Position numbers and translations under genes: made by a program
In this document: piece after piece, positions 24,061 to 37,346 of the stretch
Layout: each line of letters opens with the position of its first letter
Numbering within the stretch: the stretch's first letter is position 1
Notes under the pieces: model-generated
Told to the model about the DNA's origin: nothing
The model's database searches: none
The model's input: the letters and a program-made list of their open reading frames with translations, nothing else
Origin: Delphinus delphis
Lineage: Eukaryota; Chordata; Mammalia; Artiodactyla; Delphinidae
Assembly: GCF_949987515.2 (NCBI RefSeq)
Contig: NC_082684.1
Location: 154,184,044 to 154,248,043, forward strand
Direction of reading: 5' to 3'
Length of the DNA: 64,000 nucleotides

Positions 24061-27000
24061 ATCCATAAGGAAGTGTGGGTAGCCTTCCAATAATTTCCTA
24101 GCAGCCAAAGTAGGGATTTATGTCCACGTGTGAGTGCATGTGGCAGGGTGGAGACAGACGGATGAAGATGGACAAACAAGAGTTCTGGGGAAAACGGTCT
24201 CTTCTCTTTCAGTTAAAGAGTTGAGAAAAATCAAAACGGATGTTGAGTCAAAAAGAAATACAAAGTGAAAACACCAACACTGATCCAAGCAGAATGACTT
24301 CAATTTGGCCTAAGTTCTATCATTCATCTTTCAAAATGACCCATGTCAGGACCTTTTTAAAAAATCTTGTGATGCAAGATTTACTTGTGACAGGACTACG
24401 ATGACAGTGGAGAATAAGGCTCCTGTCTGTCAAGGTGAATTCACATCCTCAAATATTTAAGGAAGAATTACAAGGGGAAAAAAGATGATAACTGCAGAAA
24501 TAAGGATGCGTGGCACACAGTGAGAAAAATCGCTCTTCTCATTAGCAATAAATAGTCAGAGATGGCCCCGACTTCCTTCAAAACAAAGCTTTTACTTGTA
24601 GATTCTTAATCTACAACTAGGGTCAGTGCAACACTAGTTTTCAGTCTTAAGGTACTCAACCTCAGAAATTTCTCTCTTCCTTCTTGATTCCTGTATTTCA
24701 AGTCATGGGAACTCTGTGTGATAAATGGGGTGGGCATTTATTTTATGAAAGACAACCTCTAATTCAGAACATCCTAAACTGGTCTGTGTGTGACCCAGAA
24801 ACGCCACGCCCATAACCTGATGAATTTATTACACACCGAAATTCAGTCTTCTCTTCAGAAACGGGTTCACCCTCTTGCTTAACGTAACGTTTACAGCATA
24901 CATTTTCACGAGAGCAAATTTCACAAATCTGAGCAAAGTAAAAATTAACACATGAACCAACAAAATCTTTCTTCAGTGAAAAGTCTCTCAGTTTGGGAAT
25001 CCTTTTTCACATAAATCTCCTTGATAGTCAAATATTACATCTTACTGTTCATAAAGCATGGGCACGAATACATGCCCCCCAAAAGGTAAAATAAATGAAA
25101 ACACACACAAAACTGTCATTGCTTATGAAAAAAGAAACCAAAATATCATTTCCATAGAGCTGAACGTGACTCACCTAAAAGTAAAGATTTGACTTTATCT
25201 CCTTGCTTCTGCCTAAGTGATCATGAAATCTAGTTCACTCAAAATTACATCAGGATATTTCCACTTTAAATATTCTGCATAACTGTAACAAAAGGAGACT
25301 GGGAAAATCTATTAAACCTCCGCCTGGCTTTTATAAAGGTTGTCACAAAAGCCATTCAAACAAGAGTCAACAATTTTTCCCCCTCAGGAAGATTCTATAA
25401 CATGTTGGAAAACACATGTAAATGTCTCTAAAAGCATAGGACTGGATTTTTTTTTTTAATCCCCCTAAGGTATAGCCAGGTATAGCCTAAATTCCTCCTC
25501 CCGAAATTCTAAATAATGTAGGTCAATTTAGTAACTTCAATCCATCGGAAAGAAACAATGTTCTCTTCCAGAGCTGCTGAAGTGAACTACACTAGCATCC
25601 CCTTTTCCTTTAGCACAAGCTATTCCTGGTTCTGCCTTTCAGTCCATGTTGAAGACTCATTATATGATAGGCTTCTTATACACTGTTCAAACATTTCAAT
25701 AATTTGTTCTAGCATAAAAGGTATGGTTGTTGGGTAAATAGGCAAAATCACTGGGGGACAACTGTAGATGACAGTGTTCGTTTTTCGTCTATTTACAGAT
25801 CAACCCTTGTCAATGTCACCCCTATCCTCTCAACTAAATGGGTCTTTTCAGAAGAGGAAAAAACCAATCAGAACTCCCAGATGCTAAGTGACAGCGTTCC
25901 CAAAGCTCTACAGAGAAGAATCTCATGCCCTTTCTTACTGAGAACACTCTCTGTGGTTTTATAACTCAAGGACCACAACCAAGACAACGGAATGCCTTAA
26001 ACGCAGGTCTCCGCCCTCGCTGAGTTAATTTATTCACGAAAGAAAGCATCTTAGCCTTTCAGCAAAATGGGAAGAAGTCAACTCTCTCTCCTCCCTTTTG
26101 CACCAATGAAAACATCAAAGTTATCAAGATCTAAAACGTTGTCGTTTTACATCAGAAGGAAAGAGGTGACTCAGCGTGTAGTATTATAAGGGATATTCCC
26201 GCTGACTGTAAATCTGTCATTGTTAGCAGCTGCTTTAAGATGCTACTGTGATCCAGACACTTGAAATCCAGTTCAGACACACATTTTCTCATTATAAGTT
26301 GCTGTGTAAGATTCTGCTAAGGAACGCGCTGTCATGTTTGATATAATAGGTAATAACGTTGCCTTTACGATACAGTAGGGCTGGGTTGTGCTGTGTCTGT
26401 TTTGATTGTATCAGGCTGGTTTCATAAAAGCTCTGATCAACTTGGCAATGGGAAAATGAGTGACAACAGTGCAAAATGAACTCTCCCTGTCACCCTGGGA
26501 ATCCGGAATGAGTTTCTGGCTAGCTTAGGGAGCAGGGGAGATTTTAATGGAATTTAAGGTCGTTGTACTTTTACTATTTCTATATCCTTGGGTGTATTTT
26601 GGATGTACTGAATTTTACAGAAAAATTTTAAAACAAGACGTAAGAAGGGTTTCTCTCTATAAATACTTGCCCGGGTTTCCTGCCACCGCTACCAGTATGA
26701 ATCGACATTGTAACAAAGTATTCTACTGTGTCTGATAATCTCCAGCTTATATAAAGTAGAAAAATACAGAATGTTAGATAGGAAAAATAACATGTTTTAT
26801 TTTTTTCTGGGCTACAGGTGAAGCTCAATTAAATATTTCTTGGGAAGGAAGGGAAGGGTGAGGTATGGTGTCACCCTTCATTGACACGACACCTTCCAAC
26901 AAACCAAAACTTTCCTTATTTACATGCATTCCCTTTAACTTTTGTGGTTTAGTGGAGTATCATTAGACCATACATGACTTTTGTTGAATCTAAAATTATA

Positions 27001-27943
27001 GAGATGCTCAAAAAAGACACAGGAAAGGCTGAGTGGATAACTAACCATGAATGCGAGTAACTGTGAATTTCTCCACGTCTGTACTCAGTTCTGGTGTAAG
27101 TTAACCATGGAGGAAAATACCACTGGTCATATAAGTTATTTAATATTCCTTAATTTTCACTACAAATAGGACAGGCACTTTCCCTAAAGGAGGGCTTAGG
27201 TATGCTCTAGCCATTGAAAAGTAGTTCACTGTTTAAACAGCACCATTTTCCAAATGTTACAGCTAAGTGATACCTTTTGACACCATTATACAGGAAGTGG
27301 ACCGATGAAGATCTGTTCCATTTGAAAAGAATTAAGTGGATATTAAAAGCCCTCTCAAACCACCAAAACTATTATTAAACATAAAGTTATCTTGAAACAT
27401 GGGTCTTTTTCTATCTGTCTCCTAAACAACTGAGTTCTCGCAAAGCAGGCCAGGGGGTGTTCCCAATTTCAGAGTTCAAGAAACTTAAAGCAAAGCAAAC
27501 ATTACCTTTCCAATTAGCCTGTTTCCAAATAAAATAAGTGACCAACTACATGTCTAGCCACAGCCTATTAACCAAAACCAAAGAGAGGTATTGGTTCTTC
27601 CTATTTTTTAAAACTGTCAAGTCGCAGAGTGAGGAACATTGTATCTGGCATAAACTCTACAGTACCAGATATTAAGATCTGTTAATGAAAAACGTATAAT
27701 AATGATAAGAGGAATCCTCTCTTTATATAAATGTTTCCCTCTGGATCAAACAACCCATCAGTACATTTTTATTCTGAATATTTAACACAATAAACTCTGT
27801 GTGTGGTGCACAGAACTGCAGAACAACAAGCCTTCTGTTGGTTTCCACTTCTCTGGGCCATGTGAAAAAGAGGAAGGACAAGTTTCAAAGTGGCAGGCAA
27901 AGAATGCTGAGAACCCTGGTTTTCCAGAATTGAAAACACTTAC

Positions 27944-28053
27944 TTGGCCTTCAGTGTCTCCTCCTGAAAATTCCAGTGTGGGTCTTCCACCAGCTGTAAT
28001 TCCCGTAATACCCTTCCAGGTTTGTAAGCTGCGTTGATAATCATGCTAAGAAC
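27944..28053 (-). CDS. SFMBT2: SFMBT2 coding exon f: SLED domain, middle
   Basis: A 110-nt exon, acceptor TTCCCAACAG|GTTCTT, donor GGCCAA|GTAAGT. It encodes residues 166-202: [20 protein letters not shown], then [17 protein letters not shown]. It starts in phase 0 and ends two bases into a Lys codon completed by exon g. The segment is the helix-rich middle of SLED. The donor is close to consensus. Both splice signals and the uninterrupted family-like sequence make this call firm. Confidence 0.92.
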
Positions 28054-30244
28054 CTGTTGGGAAAAAGGAATCGCCGTGAACGTCCACTGCATCCATTTCT
28101 GCTAAAACGAGAATGTTTTAGAAACCGCTCCGCTGATACTTCAGAGCTGTCTGCCCTGCACCTCCCGTCAGCAATGGGCTGCGATGGAGCCAGAGAGAAT
28201 GTTTTGCAGCTTGGCACTGACGTGCTCGCCATCAAGGGGATAGAAAGGGCGTGAAATCCGACGCCTCTGCCTGGGAGAGTGTGAACCGCTGGCCAGAGGG
28301 GATGGCTGGCTCTCACTAATGTTCCTGGTTGCGGAAAAACTGAACCATTTTCTCCAAAGAGCCACGGATCATCCTTCAACTGGATTCCTCGTCAGTAGTA
28401 TCGGTTACTAAGAATTCCAATTTATCCTTAAAAATACGTTTCAAACGGAATCACTAAGATGGAGATGGGAGGTTTGTTCCAACGCTTCTGGATAAGCTTC
28501 AGATACTTGTACGGAGGGCTAAGAAATTACTTGAAACTCACCTGACGCTGACCCAATTTATGGACATCTAACATTAGGACATTTCTCAGAGACGTGAGTG
28601 TTTCAAAAGGAAGTCTGAGCGTCTAAACACCATCTGACAGCTTCCTCAAGCCACCCCTTCACTCCCAAGTCCCAAGTGCGAGAAAATGAACACGTGGTCA
28701 GAACCACTGCAACAGTCCCAGAGGGACCAGACATCTCCCTTCTAAAGCCTCAACTTCACGCTCTGAGGCACTCGTTTCCCATAAGCAAATCCTCATTAGC
28801 AATGAACGTTCGTGAGTTCTGGCATGCTCGTGAGCTGCTGTTATTTGGATAGCTCAAAAAACTGTGAAGATGCAATGCAGCACATAAAGGAACACTGAGA
28901 CCTCGGGGGCTTCATTCCATGAAACGCCCATTCGCTGAGGATCTGCCCTGCGCCAAGCCCTGGAGCATACAGACAGCACACAGTACCCGCCGTTCCTGAA
29001 GCCCCTCCCCGTCCAGAAGAGGAACGAGCCAGGCACTGAGTTCACGTGCCATGTTTCGGAGCAAAACCCCATTGAGAGAGTGAGAAAAATTCCCTATTGA
29101 GTTGGAAGGACACTGGCTATATTGCTGAAGCGCCTACTATTTTGTGAAGGAGACCAGCACAGTGTTAACGGGAAGAAAGAAGATGAAAAGTATGCTGCAG
29201 AAATTTTCAAGTCCCAGTTTTCATGTACCCGGTGTGTTCTGGAATGTAATTGGTGTGGTCTGCACCCTGATTTAATTGAGAGAAACAAAGCCTTCTCATA
29301 ACTGAGGATTTGATCTTGAAATACTCTATCCTCTGCAGTCAGCATGGCAACTGTCTTTTTCTTGCCTGGGTGGCATTTTGCTATGTTCCCAGGTCCCTGT
29401 AGAGCCCCATCCAGAGAACGTGTTCCAGCCAAGACGCTAAAAGGCCAGGACACAGCAATACAAGCAGTTAGTTCTATTGTGTTTGTTTTCTCTATTAGAA
29501 TAATCATCTGATTTTATTATTTACTGTCAGTACAATTTACAGAAACCGAGTTTAAAAATAAATCCATTTGAAACTGGCTGAAATCACGCACCCAGTGTTT
29601 ATCAACAGACAATAAACTTTCAACTGAATCTTTTCATTGTGTTTCGCTGAGAAAGCCCCAGAGCTACATCTTATTTGCTGCATAGAGAAATGCATTTTGT
29701 GACTGTGAAAAGAAAATGCCTTCCAGAGTTCAATTCAGAGTGGAAACAGGCGGCAATTAAATCGTAAAAGGCATGTGATATTGAATAATTTTCCCCTGGC
29801 TTTTCCCAATGTCACATCATTTGTCTCTAAATTCAACAAGCTCTCTATAAAACTTTGGAATTGTGATCTGAATAATTTATGTACCTGACATCTTAGTGTA
29901 TTATAGTTACTCCATGAAAATAACTAAGTTGACAGCTGTTATTACGACCCAAGTTAGACTGAATTACTGTACCTTGCAAAACATCAGAATTCAAGTTATT
30001 ACACTCTTGATCACAAAGGGTAGCTCAGACCCTGCCCCCAATTAACTAACAGGATGTTAGCTGTGAAGCTGATGAACACTCTTCCCAATAAACTGACATT
30101 AAGATTGCTCTGAGTATCTCAAGGAGGAAATTAGCGCTAGAGCAATGCCTCACTGGATTTCCTAGGCTTCATGAAACGTTTATTGGGAACACCCTTCTAC
30201 ACAGAAGTCCCCACAGTATATTATAACAGAGGAGCAATAGCCTT

Positions 30245-30370
30245 TGTAAAGTTGGACAGATATGGGATGGAATCCCAGGTCCATCCCTTAGAAGCTAATC
30301 AAGCTTAGGCAAGATGCTTGACTGACTTTCCTCATCTGTATAATGGGGGCGCTGCCATTTACCTGGTTCA
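30245..30370 (-). mobile_element. MIR SINE, left part (split by LTR-like insert)
   Basis: The plus strand carries GATGGAATCCCAGGTCCATC and TTTCCTCATCTGTATAATGG, the complement of the MIR core. The element resumes at 30869-30930 (AAGGATGTTGTGAGAAATAA) on the other side of the insert. Confidence 0.65.
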
Positions 30371-30868
30371 CAATGAAGGGGGTCAGAACTTGTCACCTCA
30401 AAATATGCCACTTTGGCATAGGATTAATTTTTCCCGGACACAACTGAGAAACAGCAGACACTGCAGGGACTCTCTGCCCTCCCCCTTTCTGCCTAAAACA
30501 CTGTGAAAGTGTCCCCCTCCCCGCTCTTGGACCAGGAGGAAAACAACCCTTGTCACTGGAGAAACAAAGATGGCCCAGAGATGACTCTGCACAAACACAT
30601 CTTACTAGGAAAAAAAACCCCTTATCTTCCGTTAGATTCCCGCATATACTTAACAGTCCTCGGAGCCCAGACCCCTTTCCCTTTGTCTGATCACCTCTCC
30701 ACAATGTACTGTCTTTTATTAAAATGGTATGTAAAAATCTCAAGCCTAATGGCTTCTTTGGTTTTTAATTTCTTGCAACCCTTTTCTCCTGTTAATCTGT
30801 CTTTTGTCAGTTTAATTTACAGGCCCTATCTACTGAACCTAAGAGGGTAGAGGAAAAGATTTTCTCCC
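30371..30868 (+). mobile_element. LTR-like insertion within a MIR element
   Basis: About 500 bp that splits a minus-strand MIR: its left part ends near 30370 and resumes at about 30869. The insert ends TACTGAACCTAAGAGGGTAG and then AGGAAAAGATTTTCTCCCC. A related end occurs at 23986-24057. The length, the single-piece insertion and the TTTTATTAAAATGG stretch upstream of the end suggest a solo LTR of an unassigned family. Confidence 0.45.
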
Positions 30869-31114
30869 CTGTAATAAGGATGTTGTGAGAAATAAAGGAG
30901 GTAACAGCTCGGCATATAAAAAATGTTTAAGGTAGCCCTCTTCTTGATATCCAAGCAGTCCTCATCCACCCACAAAACAAACTCTCCCTGAGCCTTCATC
31001 TCTCTATTCTCATTGGCCTGTATTTATGTTTCAGTCAAGCACCTTCGCAAAATAACTCTCCTTAGAAGCTCCTGACTTTCTTGCTACTGCCTCTTCTCCA
31101 GAACCCAACTTCTC

Positions 31115-31138
31115 AAAAAAAAAAAAAAAAAAAAAAAA
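31115..31138. repeat. A24-type homopolymer run
   Basis: An uninterrupted A run without recognisable retroelement sequence on its left, so its origin is unclear. Confidence 0.9.
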
Positions 31139-33479
31139 GTCTATACTTTTAAATTCTTCATCTCCAATTCTCAACCCACCCAAATCTGGCTTCTTCTCCA
31201 AGCAGTACACGAAACTGAAGGGCACCGATGACCTAATTCTCAAATCCAGATTGCGCTCCCATCTCTCTGAACCTCCGAGGACTCCGATGGTGCATTCCAC
31301 GGCCCCGTCCTGCTGCGCCTCTTGTTCTCCTACCTCTGCTCCATCAGGCGCAAAAGTTTGCTCAGAAAACGGTGAGTGAGTCAGTTACAGGAGAAGAGAG
31401 AAGGGTCCTCAGAGGGAGGAAGAGACAAATAGAACAGAGCGTAGGTGGTGTCGGCAGGGGAAGAAGCAAATAGCGCCACGCGTCTGGTACCCGGGAGCCC
31501 CTCAGTGAATGCGTGTCTCCTTCTCTCGCCCCTGCCCTTTCAGGTACAAGGTCGGCACTCAAAGGATTCCGTAAATCGATGGGATGTTTTTCTGTTCACT
31601 TCGTGAAATCACGGAATTCTGTTATTTCCTTCCACATGCACTATCATGAAAACTTCTCCCCGAACACCGAAAGTAACTAAGATCGTTTCCAACCTCAACT
31701 ATATCCTATGATTAAAGTTATAACAGTGTTGAAAGTGCAGGAAACCACTTAATAGGAAAATTAGTTCTCTGAGTGTTAAGATTAGAAAACACTTCAGAAC
31801 GCAAATATAAGCTCCCACAGCTCAGGCTGGGCTAACTTAATGGAAAGAAGACAGGCTCCCGACCTCAAAGGTCTGTCATCTGTTGAGTTCTAGTGGCCAG
31901 GGCGGGAGATGTCTCTTCAGGGCAAACATTTAGAGAGAGACTGGCCCACAGGGAAACAGGAAGGAGGATATTCTCTCTCTGGCGAAGTCAGAAGAAGGAT
32001 CTGGATACAAAGGAGCCCCCCTCAACATGTTCACTGTTACAGCAGACCTTTCTGCTCTGCAGTCTATCCAAGAGCCACAGTTACAATAATTAGCTTTTTA
32101 TAGAAATCGGGACCACCAAAGGCCCTCACGGGCCTCAAAGATGATTTCTTTCAATTTCAAAATCAGGTGAAATGGAGATAATTTTATGAATGGGTTTTTT
32201 AAAATAATAAAATGATAAAAAATTTCTCTTGCCTAACCAGCCATTACTCCATCAGTAGGGCTTCGCCAGGTGGATGGGATACATAAAGTGCGAGAGGACC
32301 AAAATGAGACAAGACTCTGATGTGAGCACCTGGGCTGTCGATACAATGAGAGGCCCGGCGAGTTGCAGAGCAGACAGACAAGAAGAGTTTTATTTTTGTA
32401 ACGAGATTTAAATGGAGAATATTAATTAAAACACGTCTCCAAACCCAAAGAAGGAGTTTGGGTTTCAAACGAACTGTAGCAGCTGTGCTTCTTTTCCCAG
32501 AGTGAAGTCACATTTATCCTACACCCCCCAGAGGTCCACAGTGTTATCAATGGAGTACGCAGCACTTCTTAAACGCTCACAAAAGTAAACGCCACCAAAA
32601 ACTGAAAAGAAAGGAAGATGTTCTCGTAAGAGCAAAGAGGAAGCAGCAGGGTCTTTCCTTCTCTGCAGCGCAAACGTAACCTTCTAAGAAGTCAGAGGAA
32701 AGCACGAAACAAGCTTGGAAAAGAAAACAAGACTTTTCCAAGTTATTTACCCTTAAACGTAGGTGTTTTCATTCAGTCTCCTGAATCACTGACTGCTCTG
32801 GGCACGTCCCCAAAATTAATGCAACTGCTGCATCTAATATACCCCCAAATATTACCTAATAATCACTATGCTCATCTCTCCTTTGGTTATTAGTTACAAA
32901 AATTGTAATAAGAACAGTAATAATCTGACGTGCTTTCCCAGGTGGACTCTATTGCTTGGGCTGAAACTGCCCTCTACCTTCGTTTCGATTCTTAACGGAA
33001 GGCTCACCTCCCCTGGACAACCCACCACCCGGAGAGCAGGCCCTTCCCCCCGCCCCAGGCTCAAAGGCAAGGTCGGGGAGCCCAGTGCTTCCCTGGTAGG
33101 CAGCCCCCCTCCCCCGGCACCAAAGTACTCCCTACTTTATCACTTCAATTTGATTAAAAGACCACTCTCTGAAGAAGCCTATATTTTCAGGAATTATCCA
33201 CTTCCCCCTGGAAGACGAACAGGAGAATCCCATCATACCCTGTACCTTCCTTCAGCTTGGTCACCAGAAACGCAACACTCTTAGAACTTTCCTTCTGCCC
33301 AGAATCCCACTCCCATACGGCTCTGCGCTTCCCCCTTGTCTGCCCCAACCTCAAGCTCCTCACGGCTTCCCAAACCCACCCACGATGCCCTCTGAGCTCA
33401 TGATCCGTCAGCAGCAAAATGCCCTTAAACTCTAGACTATTTTCCAGAGTATTCTTTTCCACCTGTGGTTTTCCCTTCT

Positions 33480-33727
33480 GCTACGGACTGAGTATGTCCC
33501 GCCAAATTGCTACGTTGAAGCGCTACCCTCCCCCATGTGATAGTACTGGGGGTGGGGCTTTGGGTGGTTACGTTTAGATGAGGTCCTGAGGATGGATCCT
33601 CCATGACGGGGTGCCCTTGTGAGCAGAGACCAGAGAGCTTGCCCTCCCTCTCAGATGCGGGGACACAGCAAGAAGGTAGCTGTGTGCAAACCTTAGGAAG
33701 GGAGCCTCACCAGCCTGCCCTCCTGAT
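33480..33727 (+). mobile_element. MaLR (MLT1-like) LTR, 3'-truncated
   Basis: Begins CTACGGACTGAGTATGTCCC and follows the copy at 20423 through GGACACAGCAAGAAGGTAGC to CCTCACCAGCC, then stops. The last third of the LTR is missing. Confidence 0.6.
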
Positions 33728-33737
33728 GAGAAATCAG

Positions 33738-33840
33738 GGACTACATTTTGTTTGTTGCTTTATTCATAGTAGCTAGAACCATGCCTGGCAATAGGAGGCG
33801 CTCGATCAAGACTTTTTTGGAATTTGTTCAATGAATTTCA
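33738..33840 (+). repeat. L2 LINE 3' end
   Basis: CCATGCCTGGCAATAGGAGG, CGCTCGATCAAGACTTTT and TTGTTCAATGAATT follow the L2 terminus. It lies directly after the truncated MaLR LTR. Confidence 0.55.
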
Positions 33841-34989
33841 AGATGGGCACTGATACTGGATCAAATTATTCTGTACATCTAAAACTTAATGATTGATTCA
33901 CTCCAAGAATTTATCTGGTACCATATGTTCTATGTCAACGGAGGCCCAGGAGGTAGCATTTGCCACTGATTTCCTTGTTACAGAATCCTACCCTACAGTA
34001 CAATAAGAAATTTCAGCAAAAGTATCTCATCATCTTTACAGGCAAATCATAAAACCTTCACAACAAAAAAAAACTTTGTACTTTTTTTGCCAACCTTCTG
34101 GACACTGTCAAGCTAATTCCTGAATCATACATTATGTACGTGCTATAGTTTATACCACCCACAGGCTTGGTACACTGTTCTCAATGGGTTCATGTTCAGC
34201 ATAAGTTTAAAACAACAGCAACAAGAACACCGGAGAACACTGTCCAGAGGCACGTCTGCATCTCTGATTTTGTTGACTGACTTAATTGGATGTCACTTAG
34301 GCAAGACTCTTCCTCTTTCCAGTATAACCTGAAATGCCTAAGTCCTCCCCCGTGAGGCTCTGCAGCGGGGACTGTCAACTCACCTGGGGGGCACATCTCC
34401 TGCTCACCTTGACTCCCCAGCTTCCGGCACAGCGCCCACCAGCACACGCTTATGACCCAGGAATTGCTTAGGAACCGACTAAATGGATGAATGGGATGGA
34501 CGGATGGATGACGTTTCATTCTCTGCTGGCTTCCCAGAGCTGGAGTGTATCTGATGTGACCACGCACAGTAATAGCTGCTGAGTGTCAGATAACTGAATG
34601 AAAGACCCTGGGAAGGTGCGGATGGACAAAAAACAATACGCATACACCCAGCAGTCCCCACACCACTGACCTCTGCACTTTCTGAGGCTAAAGAGCTATT
34701 CAGACCACAGAAGCAGATTGAGGGAGAGAAAAATCTTACTCAATAAAGGTGAACGTGCCTGGCTCCTTTGTGCCCTGGTGGCAACCCGATTAGTTACCCC
34801 AAACTCTGGCATCATCAAACCAGTACTCAGGGCTCTTAGTCATTTCTGCAGTCACTGTTTGCAAAGTTACACTAATCACAACCTACTCTCTTAAAAACCC
34901 AAGAAGGCTCAATGGGTCATGTCTATACCTTTGCATCCCTGGACCAGATTGTGATGAAGAGTACCAAAGTGACTCTTTTAGGTACACTA

Positions 34990-35160
34990 GATATAGATAG
35001 ATAGATAACGATTAATAGATAGAAAGATGAAAGATGATGGAGAGATGAATGGATGAATATGATACATAGAGATAAATGATAGAAAGATAGATATAGACAG
35101 ATGGTGGATGGATGGGTAGGTGGGTAGGTGGGTGGAGTGAGGGGAGGATAGTGTAGGGTG
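34990..35160. repeat. Compound GATA/GATG/GGTG tetranucleotide repeat
   Basis: An interrupted tract: GATAGATAGATAACG, then GATGAATGGATGAATATG, then GGATGGATGGGTAGGTGGGT. The units drift along the tract, which indicates an old microsatellite. Confidence 0.9.
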
Positions 35161-37177
35161 GATACGTGCATATGTGTGTCTCTGTATTTTACGAATCAGG
35201 AACAACTTTCCCCCTTTGGTGGAGCTGAAGCTGTGTCTAGCCTCACTTATTTTATCTTATCCATCTAGCCCATCGTATTCAGACTGGTCCCTCAGTGTCA
35301 GGGTGAATCAGAGGTCCCAAGCCTGGCGATCTCCACTAAGTGGGGCAGACAGTTGCGCTAGAGGGAAAGAAGCAACCAGGGAGGCTCATGGATCCAGAAA
35401 GTTTCCTGAGTGTCCAGGACCCGTGTTGCTTTCTCCTAAGTTCCACATCAGAAAGAAAAGGCAATAAAAATCCAGTGCCATATTTTTGCTTTTCCACAGA
35501 AAAGGCACAACCTGTCGATTTTCCCTCTATAAATGTTCATTTCTTAAACGGCTGAAACCCTGCTGCCCAAAGGCAGCAAGTGAAACACAGGTCACCCCTG
35601 CTGCTGAGGAGCAATTCTGTTAACACCTGTAGCTTCACGCATCGGAAGGTGATGTGGAAAATGGGAAAAAGGACTCCTATCGACTCCCCACCGAAAATGA
35701 TACATTTCTCTTTTTTGCTAAAAACAGAGGTTACACACCGCAAATAATTTAAACCAAATAATGTTTAAGAAAAACCCTGGGCTCCTCCCAAATCTCTGTA
35801 AGGCACGTGGGATTTTATCCTGGCAGGCTGCCTTCAAACCTATGGCCTTCAGAGTTGCTATGAAAACACAGACTCCCATTCTTCCTGAGTGGGCGTTTTC
35901 AGAGCCATTTCTGCCAGTAGGACGCGGTCGGTGTTCTCCCATCTCATTGTGTGTCTGCATTAGAAGCTGAACTTTCCATCGCAGTACACATGGACAGGAG
36001 TGAATACATCAGATGCCCCCCACCACCTTTTCCTCCTGTGCTCAACAGCTCGCTCTCTCTCACACACCGACACAGGCACACAACGCCTGCCTTACTGCAC
36101 TGTAGACAAAGTCAATACCGCAGACCTGGCCACTCACGAGCTTGCATATAAAGCATGAAGCAGAAGTTCTTTGAATGCCTCTGCGAATGGACGACAAGAC
36201 TCCATCCCACGATGCTGATGATCTCAGAGGTGTGGGGCGCTTGGGATGCAAAACCTCCCAAGTTCACCGAGGGCCCCCAGGGACCTGCAGTTTATTTGAC
36301 TTGGGGAGACCCTGGCGTTACTGGGGCAGGAGTGCATGGGAAAGTACTGGGGATAGAAAAGGACAGTCCTGGCTGGCGACGACCATCCTGATCTTGCGAG
36401 TTTCATTTATGACAAACACCATCACTTCCTGTCTGTCGTCACAGGGCCCACTCTCCCTGTGACTGCACCCGGGGGTCCCACAAAACGCCCCGGGGACCTG
36501 AAGGGCTGTGGATGGGCTCGACCTGCCCCCTCCCCTCCAGGCTACTCGCTGGGAGCCCCTTGTTCGAGGTGACTGGACCTGACTGGGCTCCTGATCTTAG
36601 AGGTTGCCTGCGCCCCCTCCACCGCCCTCCTTCTGGAATCGAGGTCCCTACGTCCTCAACCCTACTCAAGCTCAGGACGCTCACTGCCCAGAAAGTGAAC
36701 AGGCGTTCAGCCTCCCGTTTGCCAGAAACTTCCTCCCCTCTGGTCCACCGCCCTCTCAGCACTCAGGACCCCTCGGGACCCCTCTCCAAAGGCCGGCTCC
36801 ACACCCATGCCCACAGACCTCGTGTATTTCTCCAAGAACCAGACAGAGGGAAAACAGCCATCACTCTACATCTTCCAAAGACAGAAAAACGTTTAACTAC
36901 TAACACCCCTGATGGCCTGAAGAAGCGAACGTGCTCTGTCTTTGCTCTAATGCTCTCATTCTCTGTAAGTGAAACGCAATTGGAAACCATGCCCAGGTCC
37001 TGGGCTGAAGCAGGAGTATTAGCATGAAGACTGGCTTGGTGGGACTTACATTTTTCTTGCACTCACGGAACTGAAGTGCTTGCTTTCTTCCTTTCTTTCT
37101 TTCCTGCCTCATGCATTTTCTGAACATCAGCAAAAAACTAGTTCCTGTCATCAGAAAACCGCTCTGGTCTAGCTTTT

Positions 37178-37346
37178 TTTTTTTTTTTTTTGGTTGCGGA
37201 GCACAGGCTCCGGACACGCAGGCTCAGCGGCCATGGCTCACGGGCCCAGCCGCTCGCGCATGTGGGATCCTCCCGGACTGGGGCATGAACCCGTGTCCCC
37301 TGCATCGGCAGGTGGACTCTCAACCACTGCGCCACCAGGGAGGTCC
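37178..37346 (-). mobile_element. CHR-type SINE (copy 5), shortened
   Basis: A minus-strand copy with a T run at 37172-37190. About 35 bp adjacent to the A tail are missing compared with the other copies. The flanks CTCTGGTCTAGCTTTT (37162-37177) and CTCTGGCCTAGCTTTT (37347-37362) differ at one base. Confidence 0.92.

Larger units (their letters stand above)
22178..27943 (-). other. SFMBT2 intron between exons f and g (5766 bp)
   Basis: Contains a Tigger-like remnant (23087-23420) and an LTR-like repeat (23625-24060). The stretch 24310-27800 holds no repeat or exon that I recognise and is moderately AT-rich. Confidence 0.8.

Noticed and set aside
31115..31138. Long A run as the tail of a processed pseudogene
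   Set aside because: The sequence on either side shows no recognisable mRNA-derived segment and no target-site duplication.
34990..35160. CRISPR-like or satellite array
   Set aside because: It is a drifting tetranucleotide microsatellite without spacers or constant longer repeats.
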